Positions 13,737 to 25,335 of a DNA stretch of 64,000 nt are shown here, piece by piece. This DNA comes from Mucidula mucida. Its lineage: Eukaryota; Basidiomycota; Agaricomycetes; Agaricales; Physalacriaceae. The notes under the pieces were generated by a model that had not been told where the DNA came from, did not search any database, and saw only the letters and a program-made list of their open reading frames with translations. The translations under genes were made by a program, and so were the position numbers. Each line of letters starts with the position of its first letter. Position 1 is the stretch's first letter. The stretch lies in NCBI GenBank assembly GCA_015501055.1, contig JADNYV010000006.1, forward strand, positions 434,001 to 498,000, read 5' to 3'.

Positions 13737-16700
13737 CTAGCGCTTGGCACCCCGGCGGTTAGGCAGTTTCTTGATTTGCCTAGCGCCACCGAGAGCGGCG
13801 GAAGGTGCGGCACCGATGGTGAAGAGACTTCCCCCACTGGATGTAGAAGGCGTGGTCGGGGCTCCAAAAGGATTCGATGGCGCGGCGCCAGCATGGGCAC
13901 CAAAGCCGTTGGTCGAACCACCTCCAAACGCAGACGGAAGGGTAGTGTTGCCTGGAGCTGGTGACGCAGGCTGCGACCCAAAACCAAAGGGATTGGTCGT
14001 CGCCGGAAGGGCACCAAATGCGAACGACGGCGACGCAGTGGCATTGTTGAAGGTGGATGGACTGTTGGGCGCGGATAAGGGACCCGACGGGAACGTCGTA
14101 CTTCCCGTACTGTTATTCCCAGGACCACCGAAAGGAAACGCTGTACCAGAAGCGGGCGCGGAGTTAGGAGACCCGAAAGAGAATGATCCAGCCGTCGCTG
14201 GGCGTGGAGGATCCTCGACTTTGCGATTGAACGAGAATCCTGAGTTCCCATTGGATTGTCCAAATCCGCCAAATCCGCTCTTAGTCTCTTCAGGCTTATC
14301 TGTCTTGGCGAAGGGGTTAGATGCAGAGGAAGACGCTCCAAAGCCAAACGTTGGCGTGGTAGACGTAGGAGGTGCATTCGTTTGAGCCCCGAAGCCGGAG
14401 CTAGTCGCGTTACCAAAGGAGAACCCACCACCTAACGAAGGTCGTGGCTCTGCTATCTTCGGGGCGGAGACATCTCGTGTAGGGCTTTCATCCATGGAGT
14501 CCATGCCCATATCCTGGTTGGGCGGTGTAGCCGGACGTGCTGGGGCAGATGAACCAAACGCAAAGGGTTTCGATGCATCGGCGCTGGTAGACCCATTGGC
14601 GAAAGAGAATCCTGTAGCGGGACTCGCAGGAGCAGTAGAGGGGAAAGCGAAGCCTTTCTTTTCTCCCCCATCCGTTACAGGAGGGGTGCTGAGTGCGCCA
14701 CCAAAGTTAAAACCGCCATTTGCTTGAGTCGAAGAAGATGACCCAAAGGCAAAAGCGCTCTTTGGAGTATCTTGACTCGCACCATTGCTCTGAGGAGCTG
14801 TAGAATGCTCCAGCGAGAAGGTCGGTCGTTTAAGTGCGTCCTCCTTTGGTGCGCCAAACGCGAAAGGCGTCTTGGGAGCTTCTGTCGTCGGCGTTGGGGT
14901 GCCAAAGCTGAAAGGGGCCTTTACAGGTCCATCTTCCTTAGGCGTTGGTAAAGATGCGCCAAAGGCAAAGCTCTTCGAAGAGTCAACAGTAGGCACCTCA
15001 CTTGCAACTGTAGCCACCTTGGGGGCTCCAAATGTGAACATGCCTGTGGATGCTGAAGCTGCATCCGTTTTAGGCGCACCGAACATGAACGGCGAGGAGT
15101 TTGACCCAGCGGAATGGGACGAGTGATTGGTAGCAGCGGGAGCAGCGGCCGTGGCGCCAAAAAGAGTCTGGGCAGCTCTCTGCGGCTCGGAAGAATTTCC
15201 TCCTACAGACTTTGGTACTTCGACTGGGCTCTCCGACACAGAAGGCTTGGAAAATGAGAAGAGTGACGGCTTAACGTTGGCATCACTTTGGGAGGCAAAC
15301 AACGACTTAGAGGGTGGTGCCGCTGGATTACCCTCCTTCTTCTGTTGACCAAACAATGAACTCGATACTGTCGATGCACCGAAACCGGAGGACACTGGCG
15401 TTTCCATCGCTGGAGCGCTAAATGTAAAGGGCTGGCCCGGTTCCTTCCCATCGTCTACATTGTTGACAGGTCCTGGTGTAGGTTTCGGCGCAAGGGAAAA
15501 TGGCAGAGAAGGCGCCGCTTGAGCCGACTGTGGCAGAGGAAGCGAAAAGTTCAACGGGGCAGCCAGAGCGGGAGCAGGCTCATGAAGTACCTTGCTGTTG
15601 CTGAAGAAGTTTGGAACAGCACCAGAAGTGGTAGGAGAATCAGAAGTACTGCCAACAGTGACGGGAGCCGAGGGTGTTGTTTGGTCAGATTCGGCTGGTC
15701 CGTCAGAGTGGGTCGCGAGCGCCGATTTGCCAAAGACAGTCGATGAAGAGCCCGCGATAGAGAACGGAAGAGATGGGATAGGCGGTTCCTTGGCAGTCTC
15801 AGCATGTTGAATGGGTGGTGTCTGCGAAATCATAAGAATTACGTAGGAACTGAAGACGCGAGCCGAACTTACATCCTTTGCAAAACTAAAGCCTGCCGGG
15901 ATGGTGAAAACAGGAACACGTTTCGCTGCTTCTTCCATCATTTCACGTTCCTTCTTCGAGTCCTCATCATCCTTGTCTTCATCGTCCTCGTCAAATGAAG
16001 CCGAAAACTTGGACTTTCCAGGTCTCGCTGCGGGACGGTCGATGTGATTACGAGACGTAAAGGTACGTCCTACACGGAGTGACGACTGAGATGGGATGGT
16101 GCTCTTCTTGTCAATCGGTTTAAAAGTCTCCCCCTTGTCTTCTGGGAGCTTCAAGTCCTTCGGTGGCTCTGATGTGTGCTTTGCGTCACCCGCCATGTCT
16201 TCATCATCCTTACGCAAAGGAGTATCAGCTTCGGCGGCTTGCCGCTCCTCAGCAACTGCAAGTTTGTTGCGAGCAAGATGTTTTTTAATACCGGCTTCAC
16301 CAGCATAGGGTTTGGTCTTGTTGGCCTTGCTAGCTTCCCGGCCACGTGCACCGGGAATCCTTTGATAAGACTTTTTACGACTGAACATATCTGAAGGGTC
16401 GGCACCGAATCCAAGTTGAGACTTTTTTTCACGGACGCGAGTAGGCTGGAGTGGCGTTTTATAGGCATCAAGGTCCTGGAGAGCCCGCGTTGCTTTGCTG
16501 ACAGGACGAGCTGTAGAAGTATGATAAGGAGAATACGCGGGCTAAAAGAAGTGAACCCACCTTTAAGCTGAGTCGAAGGCTGGGTACCGAAAAGAAGGGA
16601 AGTCGAGCTATGCTGCCGGACGGGAGATTGAGTCTATGTAGCAGAATGAGTAGGAGCCATAAGATGTGATTTTAAGAACTCACCCTGCGATGATCTTGAG

Positions 16701-17520
16701 CGATATCTCCCAAAGTAGGCAAGGTTCTGCTGGTGGCACTGGCTTCAACGGCAGGCGTACGAACAAACACGGGTTTAGACCCGAGAGAATTAAGAGTGGG
16801 TGGCTCAGAAACCTCGCGGGGCGGCTGCGGGGTCATCGAAGTACGCATGCGGAACAAGGCACTGTTACCACGAGGAAGGGAGGTGTCGCGGGAGAAATTG
16901 AGGGGGCGGATGAGAGACGAGCCAGCCGCAGGCTCCATTGACTGGTCACGAAGGGCAAAAGACGAAGCATTGCGCATGGAGACGTCACGCGTCAGCCGCT
17001 GAGTGAAGGAGCTGGACTGGGGCGGATCTACAGACATGGTTCTAAGGCTGCTGCTGAACTGATTGCGGAGGGGAGAGAGGGTGGTACGCGGTTCATTACG
17101 AGGGATATCGACAGTAGGCAGGGAAGCATTAAGTGAATGTATGCGGTTGTAATCCGGGTTGGCGTAGCCGGTTGGCTGCTGGTTGAAGGCGGTTGCAGGG
17201 GGATCGAGATAGGCGCTGTGGCGGGATTGTGGCTGCCTGTCTGGACTCTGTCTCCGCAACTTTTTGGCCGGCCCTGGGCCATCTTCCAACATCGCCACAG
17301 CCGGCTCATTCTGCCCTCCCTCGACCCGTCGCCGCTTGCCCATGTCGTCCTTGGAGTCATCAAACTCGTCGGGCCCGCTAAAAAGGCGCGACAAAGGAGC
17401 AGGAACAAAGCTCTGAATTGTCAACAGAAACGACGAGCTTTTTTTGACCGGCCGCCGCGCGGGGGGCGCCCTCTGCGACCGCCTGCGGCTATCGGAGCCG
17501 TTCGAGCTGGACCACGACAT
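13737..17520 (-). CDS. FG-repeat nucleoporin, Nup1/Nup153-like
   Basis: A large natively disordered protein of about 1,180 residues from four exons. The first 100 residues hold an Arg/Ser-rich start and a hydrophobic, probably amphipathic segment (SFLLTIQSFVPAPLSRLF), as in the membrane-binding N-termini of Nup1 and Nup60. The central and C-terminal parts carry dozens of FG motifs, mostly FxFG (FAFGA, FSFGT, FTFGA, FNFGG) plus SLFG and GFGA types. These bind karyopherins in the nuclear basket. The extreme C-terminus is basic (IKKLPNRRGAKR), similar in style to the importin-binding tails of Nup1 and Nup153. Start choice: ATG at 17520 (MSWSSSN) is preferred over 17568 because the divergent gene starts at 17610. 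Assignment to Nup1 rather than Nup2 or Nup60 is inferred from layout. Confidence 0.8.
13900..15800 (-). repeat. FG-repeat coding tract
   Basis: Within the nucleoporin gene, degenerate units of FAFG/FSFG/FGA separated by Ser/Pro/Ala/Thr-rich spacers of about 15-30 residues recur without exact DNA repetition. The antisense frame is also open for long stretches because of this composition, which gives false frames on the plus strand. Confidence 0.8.
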
Positions 17521-17609
17521 GGTGGCGAAACAAGGATGATGGTCACAGTGTGACCGTGACGTTTCCATCTGATGAATGTGTGCCGGGCCGACGACGCACG
17601 CTCTCCATC
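17521..17609. promoter_or_regulatory. 89-bp divergent promoter of the nucleoporin and YME2 genes
   Basis: The start codons face outward and lie only 89 bp apart, or 41 bp if the nucleoporin used its upstream ATG at 17568. No TATA box is seen. Confidence 0.55.
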
Positions 17610-20600
17610 ATGTTACAGAGCGCGTCGAAAGGGATACGCTCCGCTGCCGTCGTCGCACGCCATAACGCCCGGCTGTTCTCGGATGTCGCACAGGTAAGTC
17701 GCATCAGCCTATTCCTACACGTCGTTTGACAGACATTAGGCAAAGTCTGGCTGTGTGTTTGTCGACTCTGTCTTTCCCATTCAGGTCGGAGGATTCGAGT
17801 GAGTACCTGTTTTGCAACACATCGTGTACTGAATAGTCCCAGTCTACGTCGATACATTGGTTACCTCAGGGAGGAAGACCTCCTACAAGCTGTCCGCGCT
17901 CGCTTCGCTACCGTAACAGCACACAACTTTACCATTACTTCTGTCGAACCTCATCCAAAGGATGGTGGTGTCTTTGTCCGCTTCGACTACAACGCTAGCG
18001 ATGACTCTGATGCGCTCCATACTATAGAACATCACCTAAGACAGCGTCTCAAGCAGGACGGCGCTCTTCCATCTTGGTTGGGCCTGGGCACACACGCAGG
18101 GCAAGTATGGTTGGTCAAGGGCACTCCCTGGACGGAGGTATGTCTCTTTCTCTTTCTGGATTGTATGTCCTCAATCACAGAGTAGGATATGAATAGATAC
18201 GCGTCGCAAATCCTCAAAGTATCATTCGAAGGTCCAGATGTTCACGAAGAATCATTATACGAACTTCTCCGTGTAAAGTGTTCACTCACCGTTCTCTACA
18301 TCACCGTTTAAACGCGTTTCTAGCCCTATGGTCGCATCGGAGAGCTTTCAGAACCAAAACCAGTTCCTTCTGGCACTCCGCGTTCAGCTACGGTAATATT
18401 CAGAACCACTCGTTCGGCTACTATTGCGCGCAATGTATTGCATGGTCTCAGCGTCCAGTCTGGATCAGCGACTACTACAAGGTTACGCACAATGTATGAA
18501 GACCCAATTCAAGGCCACGCTGTCCGAGATTGGCTCTCCAGTCACCCAAGGATTGTACTTCCCGTCCTTCTTACGCTACTAGGCACACTCACGTACACCA
18601 TCTTCGATCCTATACGAGCATTAATGATACAAGGAAAAGTGGAGGATTGGTTTGATTTCCGGGGTATGTCTCTACTTCTGGGAACATGCAGAACCTTATA
18701 TTTCGTTTAGAAAATAAGATTTATCAATGGTTGAGAACCAACACGTATGATAGAATATATACAACAACTCCCCTCTCATACGAAGCCGATGTCTGGAAGG
18801 AACGACAAGAAGCTGCTGAAGCAGTCAAGACATATCTTAGGGACTTACCCAGTAAGGCTTCGTTGACCGCGGGACCATCACATAACATTCCTTCTAGCCA
18901 CCATTGCATTTATTCATGGACCGCAAGGAAGTGGCAAGACCACCATGTTGAAGAGCGTTTTACGTGGCACTGAAAGGTGCATCGATTTCTTGATCTACGA
19001 GCAGAAATCTTACGAACGGTAGGAAAACTTTGGTTGTCGATTGTCGACCGCTACTCAAGGCAGTATCTGATACACAATTGCTCAACGCACTAGCAAATCA
19101 AACAGGCTACTGGCCCATCTTCTCGTTTCTCAACTCTGTCAATCACCTCATTGACCTCGCCAGTGTAGGTTTGATAGGTCAGAAAGGTATACAGTCACGA
19201 CCTTCTAGTTTAATTCGTTCTAACGCTCTCGCAGCGGGGTTCAGCAGTTCTGTTTCCGACCAACTGCACGATATTCTTAACGTTACCACCGAAGCGCTCA
19301 AAAACGTCAGCTCGTCGCACCGCAACCACATTCGCAAACAGATGCAAGAGGAAGAAAAACAGCAGTCGCGCGACGTAGAAAATGCTCGCCGGAGAAGCAG
19401 CATAAGGAAAGGCACCTGGCATGACGGTCGTCTGGACTGTGTTGCAGGTAATGGCGTAATGAGCGAGCTCGGTATCGGAGATGAGCTGTTTGGCGATGGC
19501 GACGAAGTCGAGGTAATATCGGAGGTCAAGGAAGACCAACGACAGAAGCAGAGGAGTGCCGAGGATGTTGAAGCTGTTGAGAGCTTACCCATTGTGATCG
19601 TACGCAACTATGAGTCGAAAGGAGGCGCGAGCAAGGACGAACTGATGGAAGTACTTGCTCAATGGGGGGCCAATTTGGCTGAGAGTCAGGTGCGGAATAA
19701 TCCAAATGTCTTGAACACGCGACTAACTTGCTCGACAGATTGCACACGTCATTGTTATAAGTGACAATCGGGAGAACATGAAGCGGTTGACCAAAGGTTT
19801 GCATGACTGTCTGTTTTTAGCATAGCTTCTGATCTACTTCTCGTCAGCACTCCCTACCAAGCCATTGAACCTCGTAGCACTGGATGATGCGGACTCCAAG
19901 AGCGCACTTGCTTTCCTACGACAGAAGCTGAAGGATGCTGACATCGATCTGAATTTTTCACCAGAGCAAACCAACTACATTGAGCGTTTAGGTGGGAGAG
20001 CAAGTGATCTCGAGAGCGTTCGTTTTCTATTCGTTTATCTTGACGCGATCTCAATTCCTCGTTTAGTTAATCCATAAGATGCGCAGTGGTCAGGCCGTGG
20101 AAGAAGCTGTGGAAGATATCATTAACAGGGGAGTCGGGGAGATCCAGAAAAACGCATTTGGAGACGACGCGGAAGATGCAAAGAATCTTCCTTGGACGAG
20201 GGAGCAAGCTTGGATTGTCATGAAGAAACTTGCAAGTCAACCTGAGGTACCTTGAAAGCCTTATTCTACTGTTCGTGCACTGACCTCGTATGTAGATTTC
20301 GTATTCTGAAGTTCTCCTCGACTTCCCATTCAAAGGAGACGAGACTCCCCTTCGCAATATGGAACACGCTGAGCTTATCGCAATGGGAACCCACAATGGT
20401 CTGTAGACTCTACTATGGTGCTTTGCGGGCTGAAACTGTCCTCCAGGCCGTCCTTCCACGATCAAACCCGGCAAGCCTATTTTCCGATACGCTTTCCAGC
20501 GCCTCGCTCAGGGTACGTTTCTGCCGTTTGACCTCAGATGTATCCGTTCAAGCTTATCTTTGCGTAGATCCTATCTTCCAAGCAACTCAAGATCTCGCCT

Positions 20601-20842
20601 TCAATGAAAAGGTCATTGCGGGCGCTGAGAGCTACGTCAAAGCCTACGAGGACGAGTTACTGAAGCTCAAGGACATAGGGGCTGATACCGGTTTCTGGAC
20701 GTCTGCTATGGGAACGTCTACTGTGTCGCGACGCGCGAGATATCTGCTGGACAAGATCAGGTCGTATCAGACGAAGATTGAGAACTTGGAGAAGACGAAT
20801 GCGGGGCTAAAGAGGGTACTTGCACAGGTAGTTGGACGGTAG
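17610..20842 (+). CDS. YME2: Mitochondrial escape protein 2 (Yme2)
   Basis: An inner mitochondrial membrane protein that affects nucleoid structure and escape of mtDNA to the nucleus. A basic N-terminal stretch (MLQSASKGIRSAAVVARHNA) looks like a mitochondrial presequence. It leads into VFVDSVFPIQVGGFDP and SLRRYIGYLREEDLL, the conserved Yme2 N-terminal block. An RRM-like part follows (RYASQILKVSFEG, ELLRPYGRIGEL, RTTRSATIARNVLHG). One membrane helix is present (IVLPVLLTLLGTLTYTIFD). The AAA-like ATPase domain has a good P-loop, HGPQGSGKTTML, and a Walker B-like LPIVIVRNYE. The C-terminal domain ends in a coiled coil (SRRARYLLDKIRSYQTKIENLE). About ten introns of 45-60 bp interrupt it. Length of about 830 residues fits the family. 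Confidence 0.9.
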
Positions 20843-20953
20843 ATGCAATTTTCCATGTTTGTAGTGTACACGATTATCACGACTCATTCCGCATTTCTAA
20901 ATTGAACGTGATGCTAAAGTGTTAAAGCGCGTTCGCGGTATTTGTCGCTGTTT

Positions 20954-21561
20954 ATGCCCAACCTCCCCCCGACATTCACTAGCCTCTACCGCCTTGCTCT
21001 GCGCACCACCTCAGCCGCAGTTCTCCACACCAGCTATGCCGTAAAACCGCTGCGCCGCATCTGGCGCACGCCTTTTGAAAATGCCGCCCGAGTAATCCAC
21101 AAACTCGAAAAGAACCCTTCTCCAGAAATCAAAGCCGACTTGCAATTGTGGCTGAGTACATGGGAACGGCGAGGTAAATACCTCTACCTGACCAATCTGC
21201 GGACTAAGTAAACGAGTTGGTAGTCGAAAGCACCCTAGCTCTGCTCTACAACTCCTCCCAATCGCGCGGTCTCTCGCACGACGTGACGCGCAATCTCGTC
21301 TCCATCATGCGCTTCTACATTAGCGACACCTCGACGACCCGCCTGCCGTCGTGGAAGCCGGATCTCGATGTTAACGCGCCCGAGTACAAAATCCAGGTTC
21401 CCAAGCCGGCGCCGACGAAGCGGAAGGAGTTTGAGCAGCTCTCGCACCAGCTCGCTGTTCGCAGTGCATTCGTGGCGATGAACAAGGTTGTCAGGATGGC
21501 TGAAGGCCGTGATGGGCTCGTGCTGGGGACTGTCAAGCTGCAGAGGAATTTCAAGGCCTGA
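20954..21561 (+). CDS. Small LYR-like, probably mitochondrial protein
   Basis: About 190 residues from two exons joined across a 39-bp intron. The N-terminal segment TSLYRLALRTTSAAV contains an L-Y-R tripeptide in a helix, followed by RIWRTPFENAARVIHKLE. This matches the general pattern of LYR-motif proteins, which act in Fe-S delivery and in assembly of mitochondrial complexes. The second half is helical and charged (LSHDVTRNLVSIMRFYI, RKEFEQLSHQLAVRSAFVAMN). The gene lies 111 bp downstream of YME2 in the same direction. The gene is convincingly coding, because the frame runs to the end across a good intron, but family membership rests on the short motif only. Confidence 0.6.
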
Positions 21562-22619
21562 AGGACATGTGAATTGTTCTCCAGGCTGAGCCAGTTCGTC
21601 TATAATCATAATGGCGGCAATGCACTATAATGACCACTAGTGTACGCTTATAGTGCATGCCATTGCAGCGTGGCGCACCAGTGATAGCATGTTCTTCTTT
21701 CTTGGACGTTATAGCCCTATCGGGCTTGACAGACTTGGTACTCGATAGGCTCACTGAACCTTGGACAGCTGGATGCCGTGTCCAGGACATGGCAAACCCA
21801 AACGATGGTAGGAGTAGGTCGGGTATTCGCTATACTATGAATGCTGAGAAGGCTATCGGAACAAATTCAAACTACAACACGATTTTCATCTCAGATCACT
21901 GTCGCGTCATCGACGAATCTCAAAAGCAAAAGAACTGCGATAGTTGTCCTTCCCGGTGAAGGTATCTGTTCTCACTGGAAGCTCAAACGGTCATAGATAT
22001 ACGACTGTCTTCATCTGTTCGCAGTATCAACGTGTTCCGCGAATGCACATTACAAGATGTGGGTGAACACATGATTGTTAGCGGTTGTGGGAGGGCAACC
22101 ACATACAGTAACAATGTACTTGGCGGGGCACTACAGATCTCTTTATACGGCCGTGCTCGAGAATAAGAGTAATCATTCACCGCTGAGATAAGTAACCATA
22201 TAATCAAAGTCCCCATTGGTTTGAAAAGCTTAGACTTGGCACGCGCGTTCCTCGAAGACGCACTTGCATCTCGGTCTTCCGAACAACCGGTTCTGCGTAC
22301 AAATATGGTGCACCTTGTTCAGAATGCATAGGATCAAGGGGGACGTGTCACAAAGTCGCGTGACCCATTGTGACATTCATTCTTAACCACAACAAAGCGC
22401 CCAAACAGGGCGAATATAGGACAATGCGTCGGCCCCGCTCAATGGAAGCCGGAGGACAATGGTTGCCATCAACAAATGCTGTATATAAGCCTGGCTAAAT
22501 GCAAAGTGGAATACCCATTCTGCAGTGCGGATCTACTTGACGAACATCATCTTCTTCGCCCTTCTCATCCTATTACGCCCTGTTTAGACATTCCTCACGA
22601 TCCCATTCATCTTTTAAAC
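21562..22619. other. 1.06-kb intergenic stretch
   Basis: No frame with protein-like character was found. The last 140 bp should be the promoter of the next gene and hold a TATA-like TATATAA at 22482-22488. Confidence 0.5.
22482..22488 (+). promoter_or_regulatory. TATA box candidate
   Basis: TATATAA lies 132 bp before the chosen ATG of the BTG-like gene, in a C/T-rich promoter-like context. Confidence 0.4.
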
Positions 22620-23417
22620 ATGCAAGCCTCTGCTGTCTCCGCCGTTGTTTCTTTCCTCACCGACGCCCTTGTCCCATTCTACGACCCCGCATTTTTGCAC
22701 GCCGTCCGTCTCCACTTGCAGATGTCCCTTCCTGCCCACTTCAAATCCTCAGCAGAGCTGAGTCTCTCTTCCACCACTCCCCCGCCCCCGGTCATTGTCC
22801 AGGTGCCTCTGGCCTTCGCGCAGTGGATGTTCTTCTTGGGCAGTCAACCCATCCGTATAGTAGCATCCTCGACCGAGGTCAAGGCAGTATTCGCCAACCG
22901 AACTGCCTCCCTTTGGAGGGAGGACGGCGAAGAGGATCTTAACGAGCATAATGTTCCATCCATTGCCTGCCGAAATGCCACTAGCACGCGCCCCGCCGTA
23001 TATAGGCCTCCCATTCGCCTCCCTTCGCCTCCCCTTCGCGCATCCGCTCCCGCTCCTATCGTTGTTGATGACGACTCCTCGTCAGACTCGTCATCCGACG
23101 TGGACTCTGATGATGGATACCTCTCGGAGGACTCGATGACCTCCGTTTCATCCACCCAGTCGGTCTATTCCGTGTCCAAGCCCGTTCATTCGAAGCCATC
23201 GGTGCCTCCCATTACCTATCTTTACCAGGGCGGAAAGACCAACGTCGTCACAGGCGGTGTCATGCTTGGCGCGTCGTCGAACAAGCCTGCGGCTTTGACT
23301 GCTTTGAAGTCGTCATCGTGCAACAAGCCCTTCACTCCCGCAAAACGACAGGCCTTCCCCAAAGCCCGTCGCGTACTCCTTGGCCCAGACAGCAGCAACT
23401 GGCGCCGACGTGATTAA
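22620..23417 (+). CDS. Ser/Pro-rich protein, possible BTG/TOB-like (anti-proliferative) protein
   Basis: A single-exon frame of 265 residues. The chosen start (MQASAVSAVV) follows a C/T-rich leader. An in-frame upstream ATG at 22476 would lie in front of or across the TATA-like site and is rejected. Residues 10-45 (FLTDALVPFYDPAFLHAVRL) resemble the first helices of basidiomycete BTG/TOB-type proteins. The later block FAQWMFFLGSQPIRIVASS could be the reduced second conserved box. After residue 130 it is low-complexity: an Asp/Ser run (DDDSSSDSSSDVDSDDG), then Ser/Lys/Pro-rich sequence ending in WRRRD. Known BTG/TOB proteins bind the Caf1 deadenylase. Whether this one can is uncertain because the conserved boxes are weak. 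Confidence 0.5.
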   Translation: MQASAVSAVVSFLTDALVPFYDPAFLHAVRLHLQMSLPAHFKSSAELSLSSTTPPPPVIVQVPLAFAQWMFFLGSQPIRIVASSTEVKAVFANRTASLWREDGEEDLNEHNVPSIACRNATSTRPAVYRPPIRLPSPPLRASAPAPIVVDDDSSSDSSSDVDSDDGYLSEDSMTSVSSTQSVYSVSKPVHSKPSVPPITYLYQGGKTNVVTGGVMLGASSNKPAALTALKSSSCNKPFTPAKRQAFPKARRVLLGPDSSNWRRRD

Positions 23418-23932
23418 TGAATTCCTACGCATTTTCCTCCCAAAATTTGACAATGACCAGACTACTGTATCCCTAGATTGTACACCTCTCACCGGACTCT
23501 ACCGAACTCTTACTTATACATTACATTGTCTATTACCACCTCTGCTAGCGGAGGCTTACTATTGTGTATCCTTTTCACTCCTGCCCCAGTTGTACTTACT
23601 CTACAAATGAATTTTCGATGAAACATAATCTGATTGAACCAGTCAACGTTAGGTAATCGTGGCGTATTTAACTCTCTTTCTCTGCGATCACTACACAGTC
23701 AATATCTGACTGGTACACCATTGCTCTTTAGAACCGGAATATTAATCATCGCGGTTCTGTTATCAAGCAGCGTTCTTTGTCAGCAAACTCCCTTCGTAAG
23801 TCTGCTTTCAAGCCGGACTGAAGTTAAAGCTGAAGCTATATGGGATGAGGCAATAGCGCGGGGACTGACATCTGTTGCCTATATAAATGTGCTACTGATC
23901 GACTGCTCGATACTTTCAACTGCTTTATCACC
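23418..23932. other. Intergenic stretch with the SDR promoter
   Basis: 515 bp without a coding signal apart from short frames. The right end carries a TATA box for the SDR gene. Confidence 0.5.
23880..23888 (+). promoter_or_regulatory. TATA box of the first SDR gene
   Basis: TATATAAAT lies 45 bp upstream of the ATG at 23933, suggesting a short leader and a regulated promoter. Confidence 0.55.
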
Positions 23933-25288
23933 ATGACTAGACTTCTGCTAACTGGCGCGTCTGGGTATCTGTATGCGATCTAGCCTTCATGCTTCTCCGA
24001 CGTTGACTCGTATCATGTAGAGGCGCAGAGCTTCTGCCACATATACTGGGATTGCCCGACCTCGAAGTATACGCCTTGGTCAGGTCCGATGCGCAGGCCG
24101 AAGCATTGTCTGGGATGGGTATCATACCCGTACGCTTCGACTTGACGGACCAAGCGGCTATAATCAACTCTGTCGAAGAAAACACCAGTGAGTTCATGTT
24201 TTCATGCGCCACAAAGGTTGCAGTGGAAGCGCTAACCTGGTTGGCGTAGTCACCGTGGTGTTCCATCTCGCCGATGCATTCAATTTCGCGCCTGCAGAGG
24301 CCTTCATCAACGGTCTCGCATCTGTGAAGGCAAAGACAAGCCAGCCAGTTCATTTTCTACATGTTCGTGTCACTTCAAAGATAACAGTCATGAAGCCGAT
24401 TGACTGGAGTGATCTATAGACCTCTGGTGCCAAAATCTTCTCGAGCCATGCGGGGATACATCGTCGCCTGTGCGATGACGAAGACATCTACACCGTACAG
24501 AAGACCACAGAACCTGCTTATGCCTTTATGAAAACGGTCTGCTTTTCTATCAACTTGAACAGTTTCGAAATCTCATACAATCTCAGCCTGTAGAGACATG
24601 CACCTCGATTCATGAACTCGGCGACAGCCTTGGTGTGAACACCTACATTTTCGTGCCCCCCATGGTCTACGGCCCCCGCTCTGGCTTTGGCAACAAGATA
24701 TCCATCCAATACGTTGATATCATTAGGATTGCGTTGCAGCTCAGGACCGTGTACCAGGTCGCAGATCCGTTTTTTGTACGTCTTCTCTTGGCCATCACGA
24801 AGAGGGATTGCTGACACACCGGATAAGGAATGGCCTTCATGCCATGTTCAAGATGTCGCATCACTTTACGCGCTCATCGCTAAAGCGATTCATGAAAAGA
24901 AGACTATACCCCACGGAAGGAAGGACGGATACTTCTTTGCTGTGAATGGGGAGTATAAGTGGAAGGACCTTTACCAGGGAATCGCAAACTCGCTGGCTTC
25001 GCGAAGCCTCATAGACAGTAATGCGCTAAGCACGCCCACGGATGACGATTTGGAACGCATGGCGGAAGTTTTAGGTAAAGGTCCAAAACCACTCGTCGAT
25101 ATCTCGGTCGGAGGAAGGTGCTTCGAATTTCCATCCTGCGCTTGGCTATCACTTACATTCTTTGCCGTAGCTGTGCTCTTACAGCTTCGAATGGCGCAGC
25201 TCTTGGATGGACGCCACAGTACGGAGTTGATCATCTTCTGAGCACTATCGACGCGGAGGTCCAGTTCATACTGGACAATCTGAAGTAA
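23933..25288 (+). CDS. Extended short-chain dehydrogenase/epimerase-like protein, copy A
   Basis: A Rossmann-fold NAD(P)-dependent protein of the extended SDR (NAD-epimerase-like) family, about 345 residues from seven or more exons. The nucleotide-binding motif is TGASGYLGAELLP, with YALVRSDAQAEAL after the second strand and VVFHLADAFNF after the fourth. The expected active-site regions are present as LHTSGAK (Ser-type strand), and the Tyr-x-x-x-Lys is not obvious. Substrate-side blocks YIFVPPMVYGPRSGFGNK, WPSCHVQDVASLY and GYFFAVNGEYKWKDL follow. The C-terminus is EVQFILDNLK. The substrate is unknown. A clear paralogue lies in opposite orientation at 44338-45682. The stop is 47 bp from the convergent RPC82 stop. 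Confidence 0.85.
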
Positions 25289-25335
25289 TCACACGCTCAT
25301 GTATGTTAGTCGCACTTGAGCGTGTTTATCAATGG

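Noticed and set aside
13744..14385. Open frame of 213 codons on the plus strand
   Set aside because: It is antisense to the FG-repeat region. The biased codon composition there keeps the opposite strand open, and it has no protein-family character.
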